Shown here: in pieces, positions 18,273-24,634 of the stretch
How the letters are laid out: every line of letters begins with the position of its first letter
Numbering within the stretch: position 1 is the first letter of the stretch
Origin: Terriglobia bacterium
Lineage (GTDB): Bacteria > Acidobacteriota > Terriglobia > UBA7540
NCBI GenBank assembly: GCA_020073545.1
Contig: JAIQEZ010000038.1
Coordinates: forward strand, 1 to 36,519
Length of the DNA stretch: 36,519 nt
Direction of reading: 5' to 3'
Notes under the pieces: model-generated
What the model was told of the DNA's origin: nothing
The model's database searches: none
The model's input: the letters and a program-made list of their open reading frames with translations, nothing else
Position numbers and translations under genes: made by a program

Positions 18273-18338
18273 CGGGTTTCGGGATTCGAGCTTCGAGGTT
18301 CCCCGACGCGAACCCCGGACCCCGAACCCCTAATCCCC
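18273..18338. repeat. Heptad inverted repeat (TTCGGNN) at rsmH/ftsL junction
   Basis: The left arm 18273-18301 and right arm 18310-18338 are 29 nt each, with 21 of 29 positions complementary and an 8-nt loop. Units are 7 bp with a TTCGG-like core. The rsmH stop TAG (18330-18332) is formed by repeat sequence inside the right arm, so the last residues of RsmH are partly repeat-encoded. The ftsL ATG is 8 nt past the left arm. Confidence 0.82.
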
Positions 18339-19283
18339 GCTTCTCTCTGCCGCTCGCAACTTGCCGCTGCGCGCGCGTGGGTTGGCCCGTACCTCTTCTT
18401 CCGTGGGCCGAACCACTTTGCGCGTCAGGAGGCGCGCGCGGCCTTCGCGTCGCCAAAGCTGGAAGGCGTGCTTTACCCTGCGATCTTCCAGCGAGTGAAA
18501 ACTCAGGATCACGACCCGCCCTCCGGGCCGGAGGACGGGCAGGACCCGGTCAAGAAACTGCTCGAGATTCTCGAGCTCGCGGTTCACGGCCAGGCGCAGG
18601 GCCAGGAAAGTGCGCGTGGCCGGATGAATCTGGTGGAGGCCCGCCCGGGAGGGGATCGCTCGCGTCACCACCTGCGCCAGTTCGGTGGTTGTTCGATTCG
18701 GGCGGGCCTTCACAATAGCTCGCGCAATCCTGCGCGAGTGGCGCTCTTCCCCCAACTGGTAGATAAGATCTGCTAGGTCCCGCTCGCTGGTTCGGTTCAC
18801 GATGTCGGCCGCAGTTGGGCCGGAATTGGGACCCATTCGCATGTCAAGGGGACCTGGCAAACTGAAACTGAATCCGCGCGAAGCGTCTTCGAGCTGCAGC
18901 GAGCTGACGCCCAAGTCAGCCAGCACGCCATCGGCGGGTGGGAGGCCGCTCGCGGCGTGCAGGACGTCGATTTCCGCGAAGTTTCCTTCCAGCATCGTCA
19001 GCTTCTCGCTAAAACCCGCGAGCCTTTCGCCGGCTACTTCCAGCGCCTGAGGGTCGCGGTCCAGGCCCAAAAGCCGGCCGCGCTCCAGGCGCCTTAGAAT
19101 CTCTTCCGCGTGCCCGCCGGCGCCGAGCGTCGCGTCGATGTAGATGCCATCGGGCCGGACCGCGAGATATTCGATCGCCTCGCGGACGAGCACGGGGACA
19201 TGCCCGAACCGGGATTCGGAGATCGGGATTCGGGGTTCGGGATCGGGGGTCGGGCTTTCGCGCTGCGCGTCATCGTGGTGCAC
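18330..19283 (-). CDS. rsmH: 16S rRNA m4C1402 methyltransferase RsmH (MraW)
   Basis: SAM-dependent enzyme of about 317 residues that N4-methylates C1402 of 16S rRNA. The conserved start of the fold, GHVPVLVREAIEYL, is followed by the SAM motif DATLGAGGHAEEIL, DRDPQAL, DGVLADLGVSSLQLED, RGFSFSLPGPLDMRM, LALRLAVNRELENL and LSFHSLEDRRVKHAF. The start is uncertain: GTG at 19283 is preceded by AGGGATGG, while TTG at 19319 lies 10 nt after the mraZ stop. Either way, residues between the start and GHVPVL (about 9-27) are encoded by tandem 7-bp repeats at 19206-19254. The C-terminus also ends inside a heptad repeat. No in-frame start lies between the repeat and the fold. Confidence 0.95.
   Translation of the reverse strand: MHHDDAQRESPTPDPEPRIPISESRFGHVPVLVREAIEYLAVRPDGIYIDATLGAGGHAEEILRRLERGRLLGLDRDPQALEVAGERLAGFSEKLTMLEGNFAEIDVLHAASGLPPADGVLADLGVSSLQLEDASRGFSFSLPGPLDMRMGPNSGPTAADIVNRTSERDLADLIYQLGEERHSRRIARAIVKARPNRTTTELAQVVTRAIPSRAGLHQIHPATRTFLALRLAVNRELENLEQFLDRVLPVLRPGGRVVILSFHSLEDRRVKHAFQLWRREGRARLLTRKVVRPTEEEVRANPRARSGKLRAAERSGD
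19206..19254 (-). repeat. Seven tandem heptads inside the rsmH coding start
   Basis: On the minus strand there are exactly seven consecutive 7-bp units of CCGANNC type (CCCGACC, CCCGATC, CCGAACC, CCGAATC, CCGATCT, CCGAATC, CCGGTTC), 49 bp in all. They are translated as a Pro/Glu/Ser/Arg-rich leader of RsmH. A change of one unit alters the frame, because 7 is not a multiple of 3. Confidence 0.85.
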
Positions 19284-19329
19284 GGTTTTTCCATCCCTAC
19301 CTCGAATCGTTGGCTGCAATCCAAAATCG

Positions 19330-19770
19330 TCAGATACCCAAATTGCTCAGCGCCTGCTCGTCTTCGCCGGTGAGTGGCTCGCGCTCCAGGTGCTCGCGAT
19401 AGCGCTCCATGTTCCAGACTTCCAGGTAGTTCAGGTAGCCGAGCACGGCCACTTCCCCATGCATGCCGGCCGACTCTCGCAACAGCGCCGGTATCAACAC
19501 GCGACCCTGTGTGTCGGCGCGCGCTGTCTGACCCCAGTAGTTCGTCCGGTCCAGGAAGCGTTTCTTGGCCTTATTCATGCTAGGCAAGACAGCTAGCTTA
19601 TCTTCGATCTCACGCCAGACCGGAAATGGGTAGATGCGCGCCGACTGACCATCAAGGCTAGTTACAAAGAAGTCCTGCCCGTAGTTCTCGTCCAGGTCGG
19701 CCTTGAAGGCGGTCGGAATCTTCAACCGACCTTTGCCATCCACCGTCGCCGGGTAGTTCCCGCGTAGCAT
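19330..19770 (-). CDS. mraZ: Transcriptional regulator MraZ
   Basis: 146 residues with two SpoVT-AbrB-type DNA-binding motifs, DGKGRLKIP near residue 11 and DTQGRVLIP near residue 85, the hallmark of MraZ. MraZ forms ring-shaped oligomers, is associated with the nucleoid, and represses its own dcw promoter by binding short repeats with GTG/TGG cores spaced by 10 bp. Such repeats lie just upstream (19820-19854). Start: ATG at 19770 with GAGG about 9 nt before. It is the first gene of the cluster, and rsmH follows immediately, the usual order. Confidence 0.97.
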   Translation of the reverse strand: MLRGNYPATVDGKGRLKIPTAFKADLDENYGQDFFVTSLDGQSARIYPFPVWREIEDKLAVLPSMNKAKKRFLDRTNYWGQTARADTQGRVLIPALLRESAGMHGEVAVLGYLNYLEVWNMERYREHLEREPLTGEDEQALSNLGI

Positions 19771-19819
19771 CGGACTCGCCTCGAACCTTCTGAAAAGCCC
19801 GTTATCGTGACTCCTGAAT

Positions 19820-19854
19820 TACACAATCTTCTACTTGTCACCACTTTTGGCCAC
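19820..19854 (-). promoter_or_regulatory. Likely MraZ operator: four GTG boxes at 10-bp period
   Basis: On the minus strand, GTGGC (19850-19854), GTGGT (19840-19844), GTAGA (19830-19834) and GTGTA (19820-19824) start exactly 10 bp apart. The first two keep the full GTGG core. The array begins 2 nt after the promoter -10 box, so bound protein would cover the start site. MraZ operators in other bacteria are short GTG/TGGG repeats with 5-bp spacers. Confidence 0.7.
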
Positions 19855-19856
19855 TG

Positions 19857-19885
19857 ACTATAAGCCCGTGTCTTAAGCTTGTCAA
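19857..19885 (-). promoter_or_regulatory. Main dcw promoter upstream of mraZ
   Basis: Minus strand TTGACA (19880-19885), a 17-nt spacer, then TATAGT (19857-19862): a perfect -35 and a 5/6 -10 at optimal spacing. Predicted initiation near 19850 gives a leader of about 80 nt. The palindrome AGGGG/CCCCT at 19905-19920, followed by an AT-rich stretch on the minus strand, lies upstream and could be a weak terminator for the TPR gene. Confidence 0.8.
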
Positions 19886-20018
19886 GAGTTATTTCATGAA
19901 TTTTAAGGGGTTATAGCCCCTCGGTGGCTCCCCTGCCCTTGGGGGCTCGTTCGGCCACAAAATACCACCGGTTGGGGCCTAGGAATCGGGTGACCGGCTC
20001 ATCGGGTGATTGAAAAGC

Positions 20019-20107
20019 GGGGTTTGGGGTTCGGGACTTGCGCGTTTCGCTTCTCGTGTTTCGCTTTTCGTGTTTCTATTTTCGTATCTTGAGTTTCGAT
20101 TTTCGTC
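20019..20107. repeat. Tandem heptad array (TTTCGNN) upstream of the mraZ promoter
   Basis: From 20045 to 20107 nine consecutive 7-bp units can be read on the plus strand, consensus TTTCGNN (seven of nine keep TTTCG or differ at one base). GGGGTTT/GGGGTTC-type units at 20019-20037 precede it. No inverted partner is visible. It lies in the 440-bp spacer between the TPR gene and mraZ; the rest of that spacer (19886-20018 and 20108-20210) shows no gene. Confidence 0.8.
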
Positions 20108-20210
20108 CCTCCTTGGAAGGTTGCGAGAAATGCTCTGGGGCGGCGGAGCGGAAATCGGGGAATTGGGCCGTCGGGTGGAGGAAAGTGCGGTGGCCCTTCC
20201 CTACCCAGGG

Positions 20211-21257
20211 TCAGGGCTTCGGAGGGACGGGCGGTGCGGCCTGCTCGGACGGATTGTGAACCGCGCCCGCCGCCTCGAGCTGATGCATGAGGCTTTTGAG
20301 TTGAGGGGCAAACCGGCCTTCGGGTTCGGCCTGCAAGTACGCTTGCATCTCGGCGTAGGCCTTTTCGGAATTACCTTCCCGCAGGTAGGCCGTGGAGAGC
20401 TTGGCGTGAAGCTCGGGCGGCGCCTCAGGATTAATTTCCTCAACCCGGAGCCATTCCTCTCTGGCTTGCGGGTAGAGCCCCAGACTGTAGTGCGCTGCAG
20501 CCAGTTGGTCGTACAGCCCCCACGCGCTGGGAGACAGCCGCAGCCCCTGCTGGAGGATCGCCACGCTTTCGGTGAATCTCCTCTCGCTGTTCAGGACGCG
20601 CCCGAGCCAGACAAAGCCCTCATAGAAGTTCGGATCACACTGGATGGCCTTGTGAAGCGCAGCCTCAGCGGCCGGCAAGTCACGCCCCCCAATGAGCAGC
20701 GCGGCCAAACCCGTCTGGGCGCGGGCGTAACAGGGATACACGGCGACGGCCTCTGAAAAGTCGCGCTGGGCGTCGGGTAGGTTGTGAGCTTGGACCGCCT
20801 GCACACCTTTTTCATAAGCCTTGCGCGCCTTGCGCGGGGCGATTTGGTCCGTAAGTGTCAGCAGGGCTTCGCCGGCCCGCTTGGCTCCCGGAATGGGCGT
20901 GAGCACCGCGCGGATCGGAACGGCAAGGATCGCCGAGCGGACGTCCAATTCTTGTTGAATGGGATAGTAACCCGCGGCCTTGATCGTGAGGCGGTACGAG
21001 GCCTTGGTGGGAACGAGAGTGACACGGAACTCCCCCTGCCCATTGACAGCGACTTCGCCTAGGCGCTTGCCGTCGAAGGTTTCCACGGAGACCGTCACCC
21101 CGCGGGGAACACCCTGTTCTCCTTCCGCGGTCACATTGCCGACGACGGAAATTGCCTTCTGGGGAGCGGCCTGCGCCTCGCGCAGAATCCCCACTGTCAT
21201 GAGACAGGCGGCTGCGATGAGTTGTGTGACCAAGCGCCCTGCATGTGTCCGCGGCAC
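20211..21257 (-). CDS. Exported TPR protein with carboxypeptidase-regulatory-like domain
   Basis: About 348 residues. The chosen GTG at 21257 has GGAGGG 4-5 nt upstream and yields a proper signal peptide (hydrophobic LIAAACLMTVGIL, cleavage expected after AQA); a more distal GTG at 21317 gives an implausibly long N-terminus. After the signal, about 30-110 is a beta-sandwich segment like the carboxypeptidase regulatory domain (GVTVSVETFDGKRLG, GQGEFRVTLVP, AAGYYPIQQEL). From about 140 to 320 there are five or so TPR units (for example CYARAQTGLAALLIGGRDLPAAE). It ends in a Pro-rich tail. It probably scaffolds protein contacts in the periplasm; no enzyme motif is seen. It lies upstream of mraZ on the same strand but is separated by repeats and the dcw promoter. 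Confidence 0.8.
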   Translation of the reverse strand: MPRTHAGRLVTQLIAAACLMTVGILREAQAAPQKAISVVGNVTAEGEQGVPRGVTVSVETFDGKRLGEVAVNGQGEFRVTLVPTKASYRLTIKAAGYYPIQQELDVRSAILAVPIRAVLTPIPGAKRAGEALLTLTDQIAPRKARKAYEKGVQAVQAHNLPDAQRDFSEAVAVYPCYARAQTGLAALLIGGRDLPAAEAALHKAIQCDPNFYEGFVWLGRVLNSERRFTESVAILQQGLRLSPSAWGLYDQLAAAHYSLGLYPQAREEWLRVEEINPEAPPELHAKLSTAYLREGNSEKAYAEMQAYLQAEPEGRFAPQLKSLMHQLEAAGAVHNPSEQAAPPVPPKP

Positions 21258-21479
21258 AAACCCTCCGCCAGCGGGGACAAGCTCTGGGGGGAACTGCTCG
21301 TTTCGTGAGGATACCACTCGGCCCAGTGGGAGGCAATCGAAGATTCGGTGATGAGGCTGCGACCAGCCTGCGGAGGTGCCGTTCTGGAGGCGCGAACCTT
21401 GTGCGCCCGCTCGCCGTTGGGCCGTGCCATTTAGGGCCTCCGCAGGGATTGTCTACGCGGAGTTCACCGGCCCGGTGCG

Positions 21480-22136
21480 TCACTCGAACTGCTTCTTGAA
21501 CTCTGCAAACTGCTGTTGCAGATCGGCGAGCTGGCGCTTCAGTTCCTCGACCTCGGTTGCGAGGCGAGGGATGCGCTCGTCGGCCTCCTGAAGGGCCGAA
21601 ACGGCGGTGGGCTCCGCGGCGGCGGCCGTCCACTCGGGTTGATCACCGGCCAGCAGGTGCGCGTAGCGCGATTCCTTGGTACCGGGCAGCCGGGGCAGTT
21701 TCTTCACCAGCGGCGGCTGGCGCTCACCAAGCTTCTGGAGTGTGGCCTCGAGGCTTTCGAGATTGTCGAAGCGGTACATGCGCTCGGCGTGCCCGCGCAG
21801 CTCGCCGAGCGTCTGTGGGCCGCGCAGCATGAGTTCGCACAGGAGGGCCGTCTCGCGCCGGTCGAAGTTGAAGACCTCCTGCCAGCGGTGTGCAAACTTG
21901 ATCACGCGGCTTTCGGCGCTCGAGGCGGGTCCGGCCAGGCCCTTCTGATTCAGGATGTCGAGCGCATCCCGCACCGTCTGCTCGTCGAGCGCCATGACCG
22001 GGTGGCGGTTCGACTTCTGATCGCAGGCATTGGTGAGCGCGTTGAGCGAGAGCGGATAATAGTCCGGCGTGGTAATTTCCTTCTCGATCAGGGCTCCGAG
22101 GACGCGCACTTCCCGGTCCGATAAGAGCAGCTCCAC
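21480..22136 (-). CDS. yceH: YceH/DUF480 (UPF0502) family protein
   Basis: About 218 residues, the family's usual length. The hallmark start LLSDREVRVLGALIEKEITTPDYYPLSLNAL and NACDQKSNRHPVM are characteristic of DUF480, which folds into two winged helices. A second winged-helix part contains ETALLCELMLRGPQTLGELRGHAERMYRF. The last about 35 residues form a coiled coil (EVEELKRQLADLQQQFAEFK). Start: GTG at 22136 with AAGGAAGG 4 nt upstream; the open frame beyond it is not conserved in character. Function is not established in the family; a DNA- or protein-binding role is inferred from the fold. It is divergent from the beta-propeller gene at 22456. Confidence 0.88.
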   Translation of the reverse strand: MELLLSDREVRVLGALIEKEITTPDYYPLSLNALTNACDQKSNRHPVMALDEQTVRDALDILNQKGLAGPASSAESRVIKFAHRWQEVFNFDRRETALLCELMLRGPQTLGELRGHAERMYRFDNLESLEATLQKLGERQPPLVKKLPRLPGTKESRYAHLLAGDQPEWTAAAAEPTAVSALQEADERIPRLATEVEELKRQLADLQQQFAEFKKQFE

Positions 22137-22455
22137 AAGACCTTCCTTTCGCACCCGCGCGGAACCTCCCGCGCGAGGAATGGGCAAAAGACAGCAACCT
22201 ATTATAAAGTGCGCTCGCCGATTCTGCGAGAAGACTGCCGCAGGCGGGGTGAGATCGAGTGACTCCCTGGGCGACGACCTACGCCGGTGGGGTTGGGCTA
22301 ACAGACTCGCCCACTGCCGCCGTGCGCAGCGGGGCAAGCCAGCCGCAGAATGAATCATTCCGGCGCCAGTTCTTCCTTGAACTTCCTGGAACCCCGTGCG
22401 AGCATCGGTCGCACTTTATGACGAAACCACATCTCTCGTTCACAAAGGACTCCAC
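22137..22455. promoter_or_regulatory. Divergent intergenic region with a candidate -10 for yceH
   Basis: The spacer holds no gene I can support. TATAAT on the minus strand at 22201-22206 is a perfect -10 hexamer 65 nt before the yceH start, but no good -35 is visible 16-18 nt upstream. On the plus strand only the AAAGGA ribosome binding site of the next gene (22445-22450) is clear. Confidence 0.4.
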
Positions 22456-23796
22456 ATGCGTCGCGCAAAAAGAACGTTCCTCCCCGGACTTCTGATTCTC
22501 CTCAGCTTCGGAGCGCCGGCGTGGGCCGACTCCCAGCCCGCGATGTTCCGCGGCGGGCCGGAGCACACGGGCGTCTATCCCGGCGCAGGCCTCACCGATT
22601 TCGGGGGAGTTCAATGGAAGTTCAAAACCCGTGGCCACGTGCTCTCGTCGCCGGCCGTCTACGCGGGCACCGTGTATGTGGGCAGCGACGACCGCAACCT
22701 TTACGCGCTCGACGCCGCCACGGGAGCTGAGAAGTGGCATTTCGAAACCCAAGGAGGAGCGATCAATTCCTCCCCTGCGGTCTCGACCAACGCTGTCTAC
22801 TTCCTGAGTGCCGACGGCAGTTTCTACGCGCTCGACCCACCAACGGGCAAGCAGCTCTGGAAGTTCGAAACCGAAGGCGAGCGCCGCTTCGAGGCAAAAG
22901 GCCTGCATGGCGTCACCCCGCACCAGCAGACGATTCCCGACCCCTGGGATTTCTATCTCTCCTCACCAGCGCTGTATGACGGCGGGGTGTACTTCGGCTG
23001 CGGCGACGGCAATGTTTACGCGCTCGATGCCCAGACGGGACGACTGAAATGGAAGTTCCATGCGCACGGAGTCGTCCATTCCTCGCCGGCCATATCCGCG
23101 GGTATCGTTTACATCGGCAGTTGGGACAGCTACCTCTACGCTCTCGACGCGGCGACAGGCCAGGAGAAGTGGAAATTCAAGACGGGCGAGGATCCCAAGA
23201 TCTTTAACCAAGTCGGCATTCAATCCTCCCCGGCCGTCGCCGAGGGCACGGTTTACTTCGGCTGCCGTGACGCGCACCTTTATGCCGTCGACGCTAAGAC
23301 GGGGCAGCAGAAATGGAACTTCCCTACGCAGGGTTCCTGGGTGATTGTTTCGCCAGCGATTCGGGACGGCGTCGTTTATTTCGCAACCTCCGATAGCGCG
23401 CTATTTCATGCCGTCGATGTCGCAACGGGAAAGGAGCGCTTCACACTTCCCACCGGGATGTTCGTCTTCTCCTCGCCCGCTGTCGCCGGCGACATGGCCT
23501 ACTTTGGCGTCTTCAACGGCAAGCTGCTCGCCGTGGACCTGAAGGCCGGCAAGCAACGCTGGGAGTTCCAGACCGACGCCAGCAAGACGAGCCTGCCCGC
23601 CTTGCTCCTCCCCGATGGCAAGCCGGACTACGCAAAAATCTTCGTCTCCGAATTCTGGGAAGACATGGTCGTGGCCGTGCGCAAGCTCTTCGCGCTCGGG
23701 GCAATTGTTTCTTCGCCCACCGTGGCGGACGGCGTCCTCTATGTGGGAAGCGCCGACGGGTACGTCTACGCCTTGAAACTGGCAGCCGTACGATAA
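22456..23796 (+). CDS. Exported PQQ-like beta-propeller protein
   Basis: About 446 residues. ATG at 22456 is preceded by AAAGGA with ideal spacing. A signal peptide (basic start, LLILLSFGAPAWA, cleavage after AWA) directs export. The mature part is eight copies of an approximately 40-60-residue blade with the pattern SSPAV, G-x-VY-x-GS, LYALDAxTG, KWxFxT, the repeat of PQQ-dependent dehydrogenases and BamB. Long insertions lie after the second blade and before the last. The catalytic PQQ and calcium ligands of true quinoprotein dehydrogenases (for example a Cys-Cys pair) are not evident, so I infer a structural or binding propeller rather than an oxidase. It is monocistronic by context. Confidence 0.88.
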   Translation: MRRAKRTFLPGLLILLSFGAPAWADSQPAMFRGGPEHTGVYPGAGLTDFGGVQWKFKTRGHVLSSPAVYAGTVYVGSDDRNLYALDAATGAEKWHFETQGGAINSSPAVSTNAVYFLSADGSFYALDPPTGKQLWKFETEGERRFEAKGLHGVTPHQQTIPDPWDFYLSSPALYDGGVYFGCGDGNVYALDAQTGRLKWKFHAHGVVHSSPAISAGIVYIGSWDSYLYALDAATGQEKWKFKTGEDPKIFNQVGIQSSPAVAEGTVYFGCRDAHLYAVDAKTGQQKWNFPTQGSWVIVSPAIRDGVVYFATSDSALFHAVDVATGKERFTLPTGMFVFSSPAVAGDMAYFGVFNGKLLAVDLKAGKQRWEFQTDASKTSLPALLLPDGKPDYAKIFVSEFWEDMVVAVRKLFALGAIVSSPTVADGVLYVGSADGYVYALKLAAVR

Positions 23797-24023
23797 GCAT
23801 GCCGTTCAAGGCCGGGAGACTACGCCTATGCGTTCAGGATTTCACCGGTAGATCCCGCCCCGGACGGCAAGTAGAGGCTGGAAGGGTGAAAGGCCGGCGG
23901 GTAAGAATGTAGGCTTCACCTCGGCGTAACAATGGCTTAACGATTTCGCCGCCATGATAGCGGCTGGCAGGGCTAGCCGCTGCACCGCTTTTCCAAGAAT
24001 CTCAACACCCAGAGCAGAAGAGC

Positions 24024-24428
24024 ATGGCGATCGGGATTATCCAAAAGGAGTTGCACGGAATCATTATCCTGGAGCTGGCAGGCCGGTTGGTGTTGGGGCA
24101 GGAGAACATGGACTTCCGCGCAAAAATCAAAGAGGTGCTCGACAACAGCGACTGGTTCAAGGAAAAGTGGGGCTGGGAAACGCGCATCGTGTTGGACCTG
24201 GGGAACGTCAGCTTCCTCGGCAGCGCCGGCCTGGGAGCGCTGATCGCCGCCCGCATCTCAGCGATGAACCGGGGCGCTGGAATGAAGCTGGCAAATCTGA
24301 CCAAGAAGATCAAAGACCAGTTGCATATCACTAAGCTGGTTACAGTGTTCGACGTTTACGACAGTGTGGAAGCGGCAGTCAATTCCTTCCCACAGGCCAT
24401 AACTACCACCGGGACAGCGCCCGCATAG
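24024..24428 (+). CDS. STAS-domain protein (anti-anti-sigma factor type)
   Basis: 134 residues, essentially one STAS domain. The pattern IIILELAGRLVLGQEN, then IVLDLGNVSFLGSAGLGALIAA, matches anti-sigma-factor antagonists of the SpoIIAA/RsbV type, which release sigma factors from a kinase/anti-sigma partner when unphosphorylated. Ser67 in FLGSAGLG aligns with the phosphorylated serine of SpoIIAA, but the preceding aspartate of the usual DSSGLG is a glycine. An insertion of about 8 residues (DWFKEKWGWE) precedes the central strand. AGAAGAG lies before the ATG. No anti-sigma kinase or phosphatase lies in the window, so the partner is unknown. About 227 nt upstream holds no gene. Confidence 0.88.
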   Translation: MAIGIIQKELHGIIILELAGRLVLGQENMDFRAKIKEVLDNSDWFKEKWGWETRIVLDLGNVSFLGSAGLGALIAARISAMNRGAGMKLANLTKKIKDQLHITKLVTVFDVYDSVEAAVNSFPQAITTTGTAPA

Positions 24429-24439
24429 TCTGCGGCCAC

Positions 24440-24568
24440 CTACCTCTTCAACGAGTCCAGCACCACGCTGGTCATGGCCTTCACACCCGTCCGAATCGTC
24501 GGTTCCGGCACCGGCGCCCACAGACTGGATTGCAGGCCCAGCAGCGGCGTCCCCGTGCGCCGGCTCAC
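24440..24568 (-). CDS. Possible small protein of 42 residues, or gene remnant
   Basis: A GTG-started frame on the minus strand is preceded by GGAGG with a 5-nt spacer, an ideal ribosome binding site. The reading frame remains open about 14 codons upstream of this start before a TGA, and the composition looks protein-like (ending KAMTSVVLDSLKR). This fits either a short gene or the 3' remnant of a longer decayed gene. I recognise no family. It lies between convergent stops of the STAS gene and the membrane TPR gene. Confidence 0.35.
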   Translation of the reverse strand: MSRRTGTPLLGLQSSLWAPVPEPTIRTGVKAMTSVVLDSLKR

Positions 24569-24634
24569 AGAGTCCTCCAGGTTAACGGGTGGTTCACGAA
24601 CGCCAGCCTCTCAAAGCTATTCACTCCCGGGCCA

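Noticed and set aside
18265-18456. 64-codon upstream extension of ftsL
   Set aside because: It would overlap the end of rsmH and be made of translated heptad repeat; ATG at 18264 gives the normal FtsL length and a ribosome binding site.
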